Below are positions 43,604 through 53,313 of a stretch of 64,000 bases of DNA, piece after piece. The stretch is taken from the NCBI RefSeq assembly GCF_001424905.1, contig NZ_LMCU01000001.1, forward strand, positions 496,001 to 560,000, written 5' to 3'. The stretch is from Leifsonia sp. Root112D2. GTDB lineage: Bacteria; Actinomycetota; Actinomycetes; Actinomycetales; Microbacteriaceae. Position 1 is the first letter of the stretch. Every line of letters starts with the position of its first letter. A program made the position numbers and the translations under genes. Under the pieces are notes generated by a model. The model saw only the letters and a list, made by a program, of their open reading frames with translations, ran no database searches and had not been told where the DNA came from.

Positions 43604-45219
43604 GCGCCCCCATGACGGCCGTGCATTACAGCGACCTCTGGCAGGGCATCGCCCGCGAAGACCCCGACCGGCTCGCGATCATCACCCGCGATGAGAGTGT
43701 GACCTACGGCCGTCTCGCCGCCCAGGCCGGTGCTCTGGCCCGTCACCTCGTCGAGCGCGGTCTGCGTTCGGGCGACGCGGCGGCGATGCTGCTCTACAAC
43801 CGCCCCGAGTACCTCTCTTTCATGTGGGCATGCCTGTCGATCGGCGTCTCGCCGGTGGCCCTCAACTACCGGTACCGCGCCGGCGAGGTGCGCGCGCTGC
43901 TCGTCGACTCCGACTCGCGGGTGCTGCTCGCTCCGACCTCGCTCGGTGATGTTGCCCGCGAGGCCACGACGGGGCTTGAGCCGCCGGTCGAGATCATCAC
44001 CGTCGATGACGGGGGCGATGCGGTACCGGATGCGACGGCATTCGCCGACGTCATTGCCGGCGGAGGAACAATACCGGCGGCGGCACCACGGGGCGCCGAA
44101 CTGAGGCTCTACACGGGGGGCACAACCGGCATGCCGAAGGCCGTGGTCTGGGATCTGGACACGCTGCTCGTCGCCCGGCAGCAGTCCACCTGGGGTCTGA
44201 TCAACCTCACGCCACCCGCCGATCTCGAGGGTGCGATCCGCATCGCCGTCGACCCGGCGACGCCCCGCGTCATCACCCTCCCGCTCGCCCCTCTGCTGCA
44301 CGGAACGGCCCAGTCCACGACAATGGGCACCCTCGCTCTCGGGGGCACCGTCGTTCTGCATGCCTCCGCGCGTATGGACATCGACGAGGCACTTCGACTG
44401 GCGAGCCTGCACCGCGCCACCCGCCTCGTCGTCGCGGGCGACGCACTCGCGCTGCCCCTGGTGGAGGCGGCCGAGCGCGCAGGCGGAGGCCTGCCTCACG
44501 TCAACTCGATTCTCAGTTCGGGGATGCGATTCAGCGACGACGTGAAACGACGCCTGCACTTGCTGGGCACTCTCTCGATCATCGATCTGCTCGCCTCGAG
44601 CGAGGGCGGGCCTTACGCATTCGGCATCACAAACGCCGTCGAGGATCTTCCCGCCCGACTGATGATCACCCCGGGCACCGTCCTGCTCGACGAGAATCTC
44701 AACGAGATTCAGGCCGAAGCCGGAGCGCTGGGCATCCTGGCATTTCGTGGCATCCTGCCCACGGGTTACTACGGGGATCCTGAGAAGACGGCGCAGAACT
44801 TTCCCACGATTCGGGGCCAGCGCTACGTGATGCCGGGCGACTGGGCCCGTGCCCGCGGGGACGGCTCAGTCGAACTACTCGGCAGGCTCAGCGCAGTGGT
44901 GAACACCGGCGGCGAGAAGGTGTTTCCGGCCGAGGTCGAGAAGGCGCTGCTCGAGCATCCGTCGGTCGACGACGCGATCGTCTACGGCCTGCCCGATGCG
45001 CGATACGGAGAGGTGGTCAGCGCGACCCTCGCACCGACCGCCGGCATGAGCATCGATGTGCCCGAGCTGTTGAGCTACCTCGATGAGCGCCTGGCCGGCT
45101 ACAAGAAGCCCCGCCACATCTTCGTGCGCGAATCGCTGCAGCGCACCCTGACCGGCAAGGTCGAACTCGACCGTGTCAAGGCGGATGCCGCACGCGAACT
45201 CGCTAGGTTGAGTGCATGA
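43600..45219 (+). CDS. Acyl-CoA synthetase (AMP-forming)
   Basis: A 539-residue adenylate-forming ligase that would activate an organic acid to its CoA thioester. The P-loop-like motif is LYTGGTTGMPKAV, the hinge region reads GDWARARGDGSVELLGR, then GGEKVFPAEVE, and the catalytic Lys is in RTLTGKVELD. GTG 43600 overlaps the MaoC stop (GTGA); ATG 43612 is an alternative start. The gene is followed by an overlapping acyl-CoA dehydrogenase gene. Together with MaoC these enzymes suit stepwise beta-oxidation of an acid, perhaps one released by the nearby catabolic modules. Confidence 0.92.
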   Translation: MSAPMTAVHYSDLWQGIAREDPDRLAIITRDESVTYGRLAAQAGALARHLVERGLRSGDAAAMLLYNRPEYLSFMWACLSIGVSPVALNYRYRAGEVRALLVDSDSRVLLAPTSLGDVAREATTGLEPPVEIITVDDGGDAVPDATAFADVIAGGGTIPAAAPRGAELRLYTGGTTGMPKAVVWDLDTLLVARQQSTWGLINLTPPADLEGAIRIAVDPATPRVITLPLAPLLHGTAQSTTMGTLALGGTVVLHASARMDIDEALRLASLHRATRLVVAGDALALPLVEAAERAGGGLPHVNSILSSGMRFSDDVKRRLHLLGTLSIIDLLASSEGGPYAFGITNAVEDLPARLMITPGTVLLDENLNEIQAEAGALGILAFRGILPTGYYGDPEKTAQNFPTIRGQRYVMPGDWARARGDGSVELLGRLSAVVNTGGEKVFPAEVEKALLEHPSVDDAIVYGLPDARYGEVVSATLAPTAGMSIDVPELLSYLDERLAGYKKPRHIFVRESLQRTLTGKVELDRVKADAARELARLSA

Positions 45220-46394
45220 CGAATCTTGCACCGACGGATCTGTTCGGGTACGCCGAGGTGCTCTCCGAGGCCGAGCGTGCCAAGCTTGAATCGCTGCGCG
45301 AGCTGCTTGAGGAGAGGGCGCGGCCGCAGCTCTCCGGCTGGTGGGAACGCGCCGAGTCGCCGGCCCATCTGCGGGCCGAGATCGCCGGCCTGCATCTCGA
45401 AGACGATCCCACCCTGCTCGACGAGACCGGCCGGTTGAGCCCCATGTACATCGGGTTCAAGCACTTCGAGATGGCCCGATTCGACATGTCCATCGGCACT
45501 CTCTACGGCGGTCAGACCGGAATGTTCCGAACCGTGGTGCGCGAGGGCGGTTCGCCCGAGCAGGTTGCCCGACTGGACCCGCTGATCTCCTCTTTCGAGC
45601 TCACCGGATGCTTCGCCCTCACCGAGCCCGACCATGGCTCCGATGTCGCCGGCGGAATGGAGACGACCGCGACGCGTGACGGGGATGGCTGGAGCATCAC
45701 CGGCCACAAGAGGTGGATCGGCAACGCCGCGATCTCGGATGTCATGCTCATCGTCGCCAAAGACGCCGCGGATGGGCGCGCCAAGATCTTCATCGTTCCC
45801 CGCGACGCACCCGGGGTATCACTCACCGACATCGGCGGAAAGATCAGCCTGCGCATGGTGCGCAACGCGGACATCGTTCTCACGGATGTGCGGGTGGACG
45901 AATCGCAGCGGCTGCAGCGCATCGACTCCTTCCGCGATATCTCCGCGATCCTGGCCCAGCTGCGTTTCGTGGTGGGCTGGAACGCTGCGGGCCTGCAGGC
46001 CGGCGCGTACGAGGCCGCACTTTCTTACGCGAAGAAGCGGGAGCAGTTCGGGCGCCCCATCGCCGGTTTCCAGTTGATTCAGGAGAAGCTCACTCGCATG
46101 CTCGGCAACGCCACCGCGACCCTGGCGATGGCCGTTCGACTCACCGAACTGGCACACAGGGGCACCCTGGGCGACGAACACGCCGCACTCACCAAGACCT
46201 GGTCGGCGGATCGCGCGCGGGAGACCGTGGCACTCGGGCGCGAGATCTGCGGTGCCGAGGGCATCCGCGTCGACAATGACGTTGCGCGATTCTTCGCGGA
46301 CTGCGAGGCCCTGTACACCTTCGAGGGCACCCATGAGATGAACTCGCTCATCGTGGGCCGGGCCATCACCGGGCTGAGCGCGTTCACGCGTTGA
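45216..46394 (+). CDS. Acyl-CoA dehydrogenase, glutaryl-CoA dehydrogenase-like
   Basis: A 392-residue FAD enzyme. The flavin-binding segment CFALTEPDHGSDV and the ITGHKRWIGNA block are typical. The catalytic base is E370 in YTFEGTHEMN, at the position and in the context known from glutaryl-CoA dehydrogenase (YTYEGTHDI). The final GRAITGLSAF also matches that branch. Its ATG overlaps the ligase stop (ATGA, 45216-45219). Oxidation of a glutaryl-CoA-like or other acyl-CoA is expected; decarboxylating activity cannot be judged by eye. Confidence 0.9.
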   Translation: MTNLAPTDLFGYAEVLSEAERAKLESLRELLEERARPQLSGWWERAESPAHLRAEIAGLHLEDDPTLLDETGRLSPMYIGFKHFEMARFDMSIGTLYGGQTGMFRTVVREGGSPEQVARLDPLISSFELTGCFALTEPDHGSDVAGGMETTATRDGDGWSITGHKRWIGNAAISDVMLIVAKDAADGRAKIFIVPRDAPGVSLTDIGGKISLRMVRNADIVLTDVRVDESQRLQRIDSFRDISAILAQLRFVVGWNAAGLQAGAYEAALSYAKKREQFGRPIAGFQLIQEKLTRMLGNATATLAMAVRLTELAHRGTLGDEHAALTKTWSADRARETVALGREICGAEGIRVDNDVARFFADCEALYTFEGTHEMNSLIVGRAITGLSAFTR

Positions 46395-46400
46395 TGGCGC

Positions 46401-47207
46401 TCACTCGCTGATTTCTCCGAAACCCGCGGCGGCGAGCGCGCGCGCAATCGAGGTGGCGGTGACGCGCACCAGGTGCACCATGTTCTTTCCGTCCACGTCC
46501 TGCCTCGTGAGGGCAACAGAGACCGCGGCAACGACCGTTCCATCAGGACCGCGCACCGGCGCGGCCACCGAAACGTGCACGTTGTCGACCTCACGGTCGC
46601 TGACGGCATAGCCGTTGTGGTGAACGGATGACAGGAGCCGATCGAGCACGTGCGGGTCGGTGACGGTGCGTGTGGTGAACGATTCGAGCGCGCCTGACAA
46701 CACCTCCTCTTGAACCTCTCGAGGGGCATTGGCGAGCAGCACCTGCCCGATGGCCGTGGCGTGCATGGGGTAGCGATGACCGACCACCGGGCGTCGCGCC
46801 GAACGCCGCGGGCTCTGAAAGCGCTCGATCGACACGAGCTCGGTACCCTCGCGAATGGCCAGGTGGGTCGCGTATCCGGTCGTCTCATAGAGATCCTGCA
46901 GGTACGGTCGTGCCAGGCGCTGCAGCCCGACGGATCGGGGCGCCAGCGCCGCCGCCTCCCACAACCGAAGGCCGATGCGATACTTGCCCTCGGTGTCACG
47001 CTCGAGCGCGCCCCACGCGGTCAGGCGCTGCACAATGCGAAAACACGTGGCGATAGGCAGGCCCGTACCGCGACTGATGTCGGAGAGCGACTGCCGCAGT
47101 CGGGCGCCCCGAAAGGTACCGAGAATCGCGAAGGCGCGATCAATCACGGATCGTGACGCACCATCGTCAGGCGCGACGTCGGCGCGTTCCACCACCACAT
47201 CGCCCAT
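46401..47207 (-). CDS. IclR-family regulator, close paralogue of the one at 10715
   Basis: A 268-residue IclR protein. From RSVIDRAFAILGTF through LETTGYA-like and SIERFQSPR segments it is nearly superimposable on the regulator at 10715-11527. The HTH reads SLSDISRGTGLPIATCFRIVQ. The effector domain has GHRYPMHATAIGQVLLA. ATG 47207 is chosen; the upstream frame to 47348 lies inside the amylase gene. It is convergent with the MaoC/ligase/dehydrogenase operon, which it probably controls. Its high similarity to the other paralogue suggests that both respond to a related ligand and may bind each other's sites. Confidence 0.9.
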   Translation of the reverse strand: MGDVVVERADVAPDDGASRSVIDRAFAILGTFRGARLRQSLSDISRGTGLPIATCFRIVQRLTAWGALERDTEGKYRIGLRLWEAAALAPRSVGLQRLARPYLQDLYETTGYATHLAIREGTELVSIERFQSPRRSARRPVVGHRYPMHATAIGQVLLANAPREVQEEVLSGALESFTTRTVTDPHVLDRLLSSVHHNGYAVSDREVDNVHVSVAAPVRGPDGTVVAAVSVALTRQDVDGKNMVHLVRVTATSIARALAAAGFGEISE

Positions 47208-47235
47208 GATCACCGCCCGCTCGAACGGTTCAAAT

Positions 47236-49128
47236 CTATGCGCGAAGACCGCCGGAACCAAGCTGCTCGGTGAAGTTCGGCACCGCCACACCCGCCAGCT
47301 GCCACGCGGTGAACGATGGCCCAGCGCCGGCGAGGCGGATGCCGGCATCCGTCACGGTGAGGCTCGCGTCACCGGCCAGCTGCTGAACGGCGGATGCCTC
47401 GATCGCGCCAGTCGGCAGCGTCACGTCAAACCCGCTCCTCGCCGCAACGACAAGCACGGATTCCTGCGCCGACTCGCGCACGTACACGAGCACGTCGTCG
47501 CCGACGTGCAGCCAGCGCATGCCGCCGCCGTTCAGGGCAGGATGCTCGGTGCGCAGGTGAATGAGCGAGGCATACAACTCGATCGAGCCGGGCACAGTAT
47601 CCGCTGCAGCCCACGGCATCGGCGTGCGCGATGCCTCGCCATCCTCGCCGACAAGACCGAACTCATCGCCGGCGAAGACCACGGGGATTCCGGGCAGCGT
47701 CACCGACATGCCGAGCGCCACGGGCACGGTGCCCGGCAGCGCATGCGTGAGAAAGCGCGGGGTGTCATGGGTGTCGAGCGCATTCATCGTGCCGAGGCGC
47801 GTGCGCCACGGAAAGCCCGCCGCGAACGCCGTGTGCGCGCGAAAGAACTGCTCACCGGTGTACTCGGGAATCGTGCCGAACGGCAGCCCGAAATACGACG
47901 ACGCGCTGCCCGGCTGCGAGAGCCAGCCCCACAGCGGCCGGGTGAAGTTCGCGTACGTCATGGCCCCGTGCCAGGCATCGCCCTGAAAGTCACTCGCGGC
48001 ATCGTTGGTCGATTCGCCGAGCAGAATCGTGTCGGGGTTGACCTCCACCATCGTGCGCCGAATCGTCTGGCGCACCTCGGCGTTGAGGTCGTCCGTGAGG
48101 TGACGGCCTGTCATGTTCGCCACGTCGATGCGCCAGCCGTCCAGGTTGTACGGCGCTTTCAGCCACGTTGCGACGACCGAGTCGGCGCCCTCGATGAAGC
48201 GCCGACGCAGCTCGGTCGAGTTCCAGTTGAACTTGGGCAGGCTTGGAACTCCGAGCCACGAGGCGTAGCTCTCATTCTGCTCGTCGAGCCAGTAGTAGAA
48301 GGCGCTCTCCGGCGCATCCGGATGCCGGTGCCCGGCCAGAAACCACTCGTGGCGGTCCCCCGAATGGTTGCTTGTCAGGTCACCGATCACCTTGAGACCG
48401 CGCTTATGCGCCGCCTGCACAAGTCGCACGAGTGCCTCGTTTCCGCCGAGCAGCGGGTCGACCTCGCCGAAGCTCGAGGCATCGTAACGATGGTTGGACC
48501 GCCCGGGAAAAACCGGAGTGAGGTAGATCATGGTCACGCCGAGCCGCACGATGTGGTCGAGGTGTTCGACGATGCCGTCGAGGTCGCCACCGAAGAACTG
48601 CTGCGAGCGCCCGGGCGGCTCGGTGTCAACCGGGGCGCTCCACGCCGCCGGGATCGCCCACTCCGGGGTCGGTCGCGCATCCGCCGCCGCCGACCGCGCG
48701 AAGCGATCGGGAAACACCTGGTACAACACCGTCGAGGCAACCCACTCGGGCGGTACCTCGTAGGCGACGAGCTTGAAGTCTTCGCTATCGAGCGTCTCGG
48801 TATCGTGCAGTCCGGTGGCGTTCAGCCACAGCTGGCGGCCGCCGGCGAGGGAGATGAGAAAGCGGTAGCCGTGCACGGGGTTCTCCACCGTGACGGAAGC
48901 CTCCCACCAGTCCCACCCGTCGAGACGGCCGCCGGCGGCCTCCTCAGGGAGCGGACGGGGAACAGCCTCGGTGAACCGCGGTTCGTGGTCGGGATTCGAG
49001 CGGGTGCGCACCGCGGTGATCTCACCGAAGCCGTGCGGTATCCGCACGCGTACACGAACGGTCTCCCCCAGCGTCGGCGACTGGGTGGAGACATAGAGCG
49101 GGGATCCGTCGTGGTGCGGCTGCAGCAT
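47236..49128 (-). CDS. GH13 alpha-glycosidase (neopullulanase/cyclomaltodextrinase-like)
   Basis: A 630-residue glycoside hydrolase of family 13. An N-terminal beta-rich domain (residues 1-125) precedes the barrel, as in neopullulanase and cyclomaltodextrinase. Catalytic residues are D335 (GWRIDVAN), E372 (GESTND) and D455 (DTHDTPR). There is no signal peptide, so it should act in the cytoplasm on imported maltodextrins. It is the last gene of the MalEFG operon, 25 bp after the MalG-like permease gene. The ribosome binding site is weak. Confidence 0.92.
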   Translation of the reverse strand: MLQPHHDGSPLYVSTQSPTLGETVRVRVRIPHGFGEITAVRTRSNPDHEPRFTEAVPRPLPEEAAGGRLDGWDWWEASVTVENPVHGYRFLISLAGGRQLWLNATGLHDTETLDSEDFKLVAYEVPPEWVASTVLYQVFPDRFARSAAADARPTPEWAIPAAWSAPVDTEPPGRSQQFFGGDLDGIVEHLDHIVRLGVTMIYLTPVFPGRSNHRYDASSFGEVDPLLGGNEALVRLVQAAHKRGLKVIGDLTSNHSGDRHEWFLAGHRHPDAPESAFYYWLDEQNESYASWLGVPSLPKFNWNSTELRRRFIEGADSVVATWLKAPYNLDGWRIDVANMTGRHLTDDLNAEVRQTIRRTMVEVNPDTILLGESTNDAASDFQGDAWHGAMTYANFTRPLWGWLSQPGSASSYFGLPFGTIPEYTGEQFFRAHTAFAAGFPWRTRLGTMNALDTHDTPRFLTHALPGTVPVALGMSVTLPGIPVVFAGDEFGLVGEDGEASRTPMPWAAADTVPGSIELYASLIHLRTEHPALNGGGMRWLHVGDDVLVYVRESAQESVLVVAARSGFDVTLPTGAIEASAVQQLAGDASLTVTDAGIRLAGAGPSFTAWQLAGVAVPNFTEQLGSGGLRA

Positions 49129-49152
49129 GGTTAGAGGCTACGCGAGCCGCGC

Positions 49153-50085
49153 CTACTTGACCGAGCCCGAAATGAGCCCACCCACGATGAACCGCTGCAG
49201 CGCGAGAAAGACGGCCATGACCGGAAGCGCAGCGAGCACGGCGCCCGCGGAGAAGATGGCCCAGTTGTTGGAGAACTGCTGCGAGACGAAGGTATACAGC
49301 CCGACGGCCAGCGTCTGCACACTCGGGTCGGTGAGCACGATGCTCGCAATCACGTATTCGCCCGTCGTGGCGATGAACGAGAGCAGCCCGACCACCGCCA
49401 GAACCGGGGCGACCAGACGCAGGATGATCGTGAAGAAGATCTGCGCGTGACTCGCGCCGTCGATCTTCGCGGCCTCGTCGATCGACGTCGGGATGGTGCT
49501 GAAGAAGCCGTACATCAGGTAGGTGTTCACGCCGAGCGCACCGCCGAGATATACCAGAATGAGCCCGAGCTGAGAGCCGAGCCCGAGCACGGGGAACACG
49601 TCTCCGATCGCCGAGAGCAGCAGGAAGATCGCCACAATGGCGAGAAACTGCGGAAACATCTGGATGAGCATGAGCGAGAGCAGCCCGGCCCGCCGCCCCG
49701 TGAAGCGCATGCGCGAGAAGGCATACGCCGCCATCGCCCCGAGAAAGACCGTGGCAGCCGCGGTAGTGAAACCGATGACGAGCGTGTTGATGAACCACAG
49801 GCCGAAGGGCTGGTCTGGATTCTGGAAGAGGGCAACGTAGTTGGAGAAGTCCACGGTGGCGAACAGTCGGTTCGAGCCCACGAGCGTTCCCGCCGGGTTG
49901 AGCGAGGCCGAAACCACATAGAGCAGAGGAAACACTGCGAAGACCACGAGCACAACGCCGACCACGTGTCGCCAGCCGGTGTCACGGAACCAGCGCCCGA
50001 AGCTGAAGGGTCGCTTGCGACGCGCCAGCGGGGCTGACATCCGGGCGGCGCGCGTGGATGCCTGGGTCGATTCCTGGGTGGACAT
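49153..50085 (-). CDS. malG: Maltose/maltodextrin ABC permease, MalG-like
   Basis: A 310-residue membrane permease with six helices after a cytoplasmic N-terminus. The coupling loop TSIDEAAKIDGASHAQIFF is the EAA motif of carbohydrate importers. The start overlaps the MalF stop by one base (TGATG), with GGAG before it. The end, RFIVGGLISGSVK, is the usual MalG ending. The energising MsmX/MsiK-type ATPase is not encoded here and is probably shared, as is common in actinobacteria. Confidence 0.92.
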   Translation of the reverse strand: MSTQESTQASTRAARMSAPLARRKRPFSFGRWFRDTGWRHVVGVVLVVFAVFPLLYVVSASLNPAGTLVGSNRLFATVDFSNYVALFQNPDQPFGLWFINTLVIGFTTAAATVFLGAMAAYAFSRMRFTGRRAGLLSLMLIQMFPQFLAIVAIFLLLSAIGDVFPVLGLGSQLGLILVYLGGALGVNTYLMYGFFSTIPTSIDEAAKIDGASHAQIFFTIILRLVAPVLAVVGLLSFIATTGEYVIASIVLTDPSVQTLAVGLYTFVSQQFSNNWAIFSAGAVLAALPVMAVFLALQRFIVGGLISGSVK

Positions 50086-51713
50086 CAGTTGATCTCCTCG
50101 AGTGCCTTGGTGCGCCGGAACGCAATGATCGAGATGATGGCGACGAGCACGAAGATGAGGATCGACAGTGCGCTCGCGAGGCCGTAATCTCTCGCGCCGC
50201 CCTGACCGAACGCCACCTTGTAGACCATGGTGATCAAGAGGTCGGTCGAACCGATGTCAAAGGTGGTGTCCGTGAATCTCGGCCAGCCCTTGGTGAGCAT
50301 GTAGATCACGTTGAAGTTGTTGAAGTTGAAGGCGAAGGATGCGATCAGCAGCGGCGCAACCGACACCAGCAAGAGCGGCAACTTGACCGAACGGAAGATG
50401 CGCCACGGGCTGGCACCGTCAACACGGGCTGCCTCATCCACCTCTTCGGGCAACGATTGCAGCGCTCCCGTGCAGACCAGGAACATATAGGGGTAGCCGA
50501 GCCACAGGTTCACCACCAGCACGCTGATCTTCGCCAGCCAGGTGTCGGTGAGCCACGGAATCTCTGCGCCGCCGAACAACACCTGGTTGACGAAGCCGAA
50601 CTGCGGGTTCAGCAGACCGGCCCAGAGCAGACCGGAGAGGAAAACCGGGAAGGCATAGGGCAGGATCACCAGCACGCGATAGATCTTCTTGCCGCGCAAT
50701 CGCGGATGATTGAGCACCGTCGCCAGGAACAGCCCGAGAGCGAAGGTGGTGAGTACCGACAGGATCGCGAAGGTGAAGGTCCACAGAATCACTCGCCAGA
50801 GCGGCCCGGCCAGCTGGTCGCTGGTGAAGGCCTTGACGAAGTTGGCGACGCCGACGTTGATCTTCCAGCCCGGGCTCAGTGCCTTGCCGCCGTCGGCCGT
50901 GGCGAACTCGCCGTTGCCGTTGTCGGTGTAGACCGTGCCGTTTGTGGACGTGAAGGCGTCGCTCGTGGCGTCGTAGACGACATCCGCCTTGTAGACGTAT
51001 GCGGTGCTCGCATCGTCGGTGCGCAGTTGGCCGTCGGCGGGGTTGCTGGAGACGGGCACGAGTAGGCCGGTGATGGCGGACTGGTTGTCGAGAATGGTGG
51101 AGAGATCGAGGGTCGTATAGCCGGGGAGTCCGCTGGCCAGGCCGACCGAGTTGGCCTTGAAATCCGTCACGGCCTTGAGCGGTTCACCGGTGGTTCCGAC
51201 CGCGACGACGCCGTCGGGGGCGGTGGTGAGCATGTAGAAGGTGCCATCCTTCTGCAGGATGCTCAGCTGATACGCCGGTGAGTTCGGCACACGCTTCTGA
51301 CCGGACTGGCTGATGGCCGCTATCGCGTCCTGCTTCGTGCTGTTGTGGCCGTCGCCGTAGTTGGTGAAGGCGATGTAGCCGCTGAACAGCACCACGAAGA
51401 CCTGAAAGACAAGCAAAAAGGCGACGCCGGGGGTGAGGTATTTGGCGGGCAGGCGTTTGCCGCGGCCCAGGTAGATCCAGTTGATGACGCCGGTGATGAG
51501 CACCGTGATCACGACGGGCACCCACATGCCCAGGCCGATCATCACGATGACGGCCCACACGGCAACCGCGTCGAGCAGACCCAGCAGGATGATCTTGGCG
51601 ACCAGCCCGCCGATGCCACTGCGGCTCAGAGCGGAAGACCTATCCCGCCGCGGCGAATTCTCGGGCGCCGTCTGACGTGCCGCGCGCTTCGCCGTGGATG
51701 TTTCTGGCGCCAT
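50085..51713 (-). CDS. malF: Maltose/maltodextrin ABC permease, MalF-like
   Basis: A 542-residue permease. Helices at about 37-60, 65-82 and 95-116 are followed by a large extracytoplasmic insertion (about residues 120-300), comparable to the P2 loop of Escherichia coli MalF that contacts the binding protein. The remaining helices include the coupling loop EEVDEAARVDGASPWRIFR. The N-terminal 30 residues are hydrophilic and basic. AAGGAG is upstream of the ATG. A strong hairpin stands between this gene and the binding-protein gene. Confidence 0.93.
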   Translation of the reverse strand: MAPETSTAKRAARQTAPENSPRRDRSSALSRSGIGGLVAKIILLGLLDAVAVWAVIVMIGLGMWVPVVITVLITGVINWIYLGRGKRLPAKYLTPGVAFLLVFQVFVVLFSGYIAFTNYGDGHNSTKQDAIAAISQSGQKRVPNSPAYQLSILQKDGTFYMLTTAPDGVVAVGTTGEPLKAVTDFKANSVGLASGLPGYTTLDLSTILDNQSAITGLLVPVSSNPADGQLRTDDASTAYVYKADVVYDATSDAFTSTNGTVYTDNGNGEFATADGGKALSPGWKINVGVANFVKAFTSDQLAGPLWRVILWTFTFAILSVLTTFALGLFLATVLNHPRLRGKKIYRVLVILPYAFPVFLSGLLWAGLLNPQFGFVNQVLFGGAEIPWLTDTWLAKISVLVVNLWLGYPYMFLVCTGALQSLPEEVDEAARVDGASPWRIFRSVKLPLLLVSVAPLLIASFAFNFNNFNVIYMLTKGWPRFTDTTFDIGSTDLLITMVYKVAFGQGGARDYGLASALSILIFVLVAIISIIAFRRTKALEEIN

Positions 51714-51769
51714 TGTCCGGATACTCCTTCGTGCCGGTCGACCAGTCTCGACCTCATTGTGGGTCTGAG

Positions 51770-51808
51770 GGCTCGGAACCGACGCGTCGTACGCGCCGGC
51801 TCCGAGCC
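51770..51808 (-). terminator. Intercistronic hairpin between malE and malF
   Basis: A 17-bp stem with a 5-base loop. On the plus strand two positions are A-C mismatches, but in the minus-strand RNA they become G-U pairs, so the structure is complete only in the transcript of this operon. It probably stabilises or partly terminates the malE message, giving excess binding protein. Confidence 0.7.
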
Positions 51809-51826
51809 GACAAGAATCGCTGGCTG

Positions 51827-53092
51827 TTAGCCCTTGATCTTCGCCTGGACGTTGGCGACGGCTTTGTTCCAGACCGTGGCCGGGTCGCCGTTGCCCTTGG
51901 TGAGCTGCAATTCAGCAGCACCCCAGTCGGCCCACACGGAGCCCATCTCGGGGATGGCCGGCATCGGAACGCCGTTGAGGCCGATGTCGCCGAACGACTT
52001 GATGTCGGCATCCGTCTTGGAGACCTTGTCGTAGGCGCTGGTCAGCGCCGGCGGCCGACCGCCGACTTTGTACAACTGCTCCTGCACCGCGTCGGTGCCG
52101 AGGTAGTTGACCAGGAACTTGGTCGCGGCAAGCTTGTTCGTGCTCTTCGCGCTGATGAAGAAGGCGTTGACACCAAGGAACGGCTGGGCCTTCTCGCCAC
52201 CGGCGGAAGGCAGCGGGTCGATGGCGTACTTGATGCCGGCCTTCTTGATGTTCGGGATGTTCCACGGCCCGGTCAGGTAGTACGGCGACTGGCCCTTGTC
52301 GAAAGCGTCGAGCGCGATGTCACCGGTGATGTTGGCGTTGAGCACGCCCTCCTGGCCCCACTTCTTGATGGCCGCGGCGAACTTCAGGCCGGCGGCGTCA
52401 CCGAGGGTGAGCTTGGTCGAGTCATAGGTTCCGTCGGCCTTCTGCGCGAAGACGGAGGAGCCGAACGAGGTCTGCAGCGGGTACATGTGGTACGGATCGC
52501 CCTGCTTCGGGTCGAGACCCAGCAGGAAGGGGTACTTGACCGTTGCCTTGTTGGCGGCCACGGCAGCCTTGCCCTTGGCGATGACGTCGTCGAAGGAGGT
52601 GGAGGCATCCGGCACCAGCGCGGTGTTGCGAATGAGCGCCACGTTCTCGATCGAGTACGGCAGCCCGTAGACGCTGCCATCGTAGGTGACCGCCTGAACG
52701 GCCACCTTGGCGAAGTCCTTGGCCTTGTCACCGAGCTGCAGCGGGGCGACGACGCCGTTCTGCACGTAGGCGCCCAGCTTGTCGTGTGGACTCACGATCA
52801 TGTCGGGGCCTTTGCCGGTCGGCACCTGGCTGATGAAGTCCTGGTCGACGGTGGCGAAGTCCTTGACGACGAGCTTGACGGTGACGCCGGTGTCCTTCTT
52901 GAACTGCGCCGCGACATCCTTGAGGGCGGGCGCCCGCTGCGTGTCAACCCACAGGGTGAGCGTCTTGCCGCCCTTGGTGAGGTCGCCACCCTTGTCACCT
53001 GAGGATGCGGAGCATCCGGCGAGGGCTGTGGCCGACAGAGCAACTGCGGCAATCGCCGCAACGGGCATCCAGGACCGTTTGGTCACCTTCAT
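51827..53092 (-). CDS. malE: Maltose/maltodextrin-binding lipoprotein, MalE-like
   Basis: A 421-residue solute-binding protein. The signal MKVTKRSWMPVAAIAAVAL ends in the lipobox LAGC (C26), giving a lipoprotein. The mature sequence has KTLTLWVDTQRAPALKDVAAQF, GPDMIVSPHDKLGAYVQNGVV, then FLGVNAFFISAKSTNK, in line with MalE/GanO-type proteins for alpha-glucans. AAAGG stands 7 bp before the ATG. It is the first gene of the operon, regulated from the region at 53093-53413. Confidence 0.92.
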   Translation of the reverse strand: MKVTKRSWMPVAAIAAVALSATALAGCSASSGDKGGDLTKGGKTLTLWVDTQRAPALKDVAAQFKKDTGVTVKLVVKDFATVDQDFISQVPTGKGPDMIVSPHDKLGAYVQNGVVAPLQLGDKAKDFAKVAVQAVTYDGSVYGLPYSIENVALIRNTALVPDASTSFDDVIAKGKAAVAANKATVKYPFLLGLDPKQGDPYHMYPLQTSFGSSVFAQKADGTYDSTKLTLGDAAGLKFAAAIKKWGQEGVLNANITGDIALDAFDKGQSPYYLTGPWNIPNIKKAGIKYAIDPLPSAGGEKAQPFLGVNAFFISAKSTNKLAATKFLVNYLGTDAVQEQLYKVGGRPPALTSAYDKVSKTDADIKSFGDIGLNGVPMPAIPEMGSVWADWGAAELQLTKGNGDPATVWNKAVANVQAKIKG

Positions 53093-53179
53093 TGGTGTGC
53101 CTTTCTTATTGACGTGTGTGGAAGGGGCCGCGAATCACGCCGGAATGGTGGCGGGAGGCCCCTCTCCCCGAGCTCATGA

Positions 53180-53193
53180 TGCAAGCGCTTTCA
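53180..53193. promoter_or_regulatory. LacI-family operator TGCAAGCGCTTTCA
   Basis: Matches the LacI-family consensus TGNAANCGNTTNCA at all defined positions. It lies 88 bp upstream of malE, in the 321-bp divergent promoter region (53093-53413), and is probably bound by the LacI-type regulator encoded at 59272. Confidence 0.75.
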
Positions 53194-53299
53194 TTTATAG
53201 CAACCGCAACCGCCCCGTGCAAGATCTGCACCCAATCGTTATATCGCGCAGATGAGCGCCCGTTAGTCGGTGGGCAAATCACCCCAGCGCACCAATTGT

Positions 53300-53313
53300 T
53301 GGAAGCGTTTCCA
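53300..53313. promoter_or_regulatory. LacI-family operator TGGAAGCGTTTCCA
   Basis: An almost perfect palindrome matching the LacI-family consensus. It is 120 bp from the first operator (about 11 helical turns) and 101 bp before the alpha-glucosidase start, so looping between both sites could control the divergent pair. The rest of 53093-53413 holds no further gene. Confidence 0.78.
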
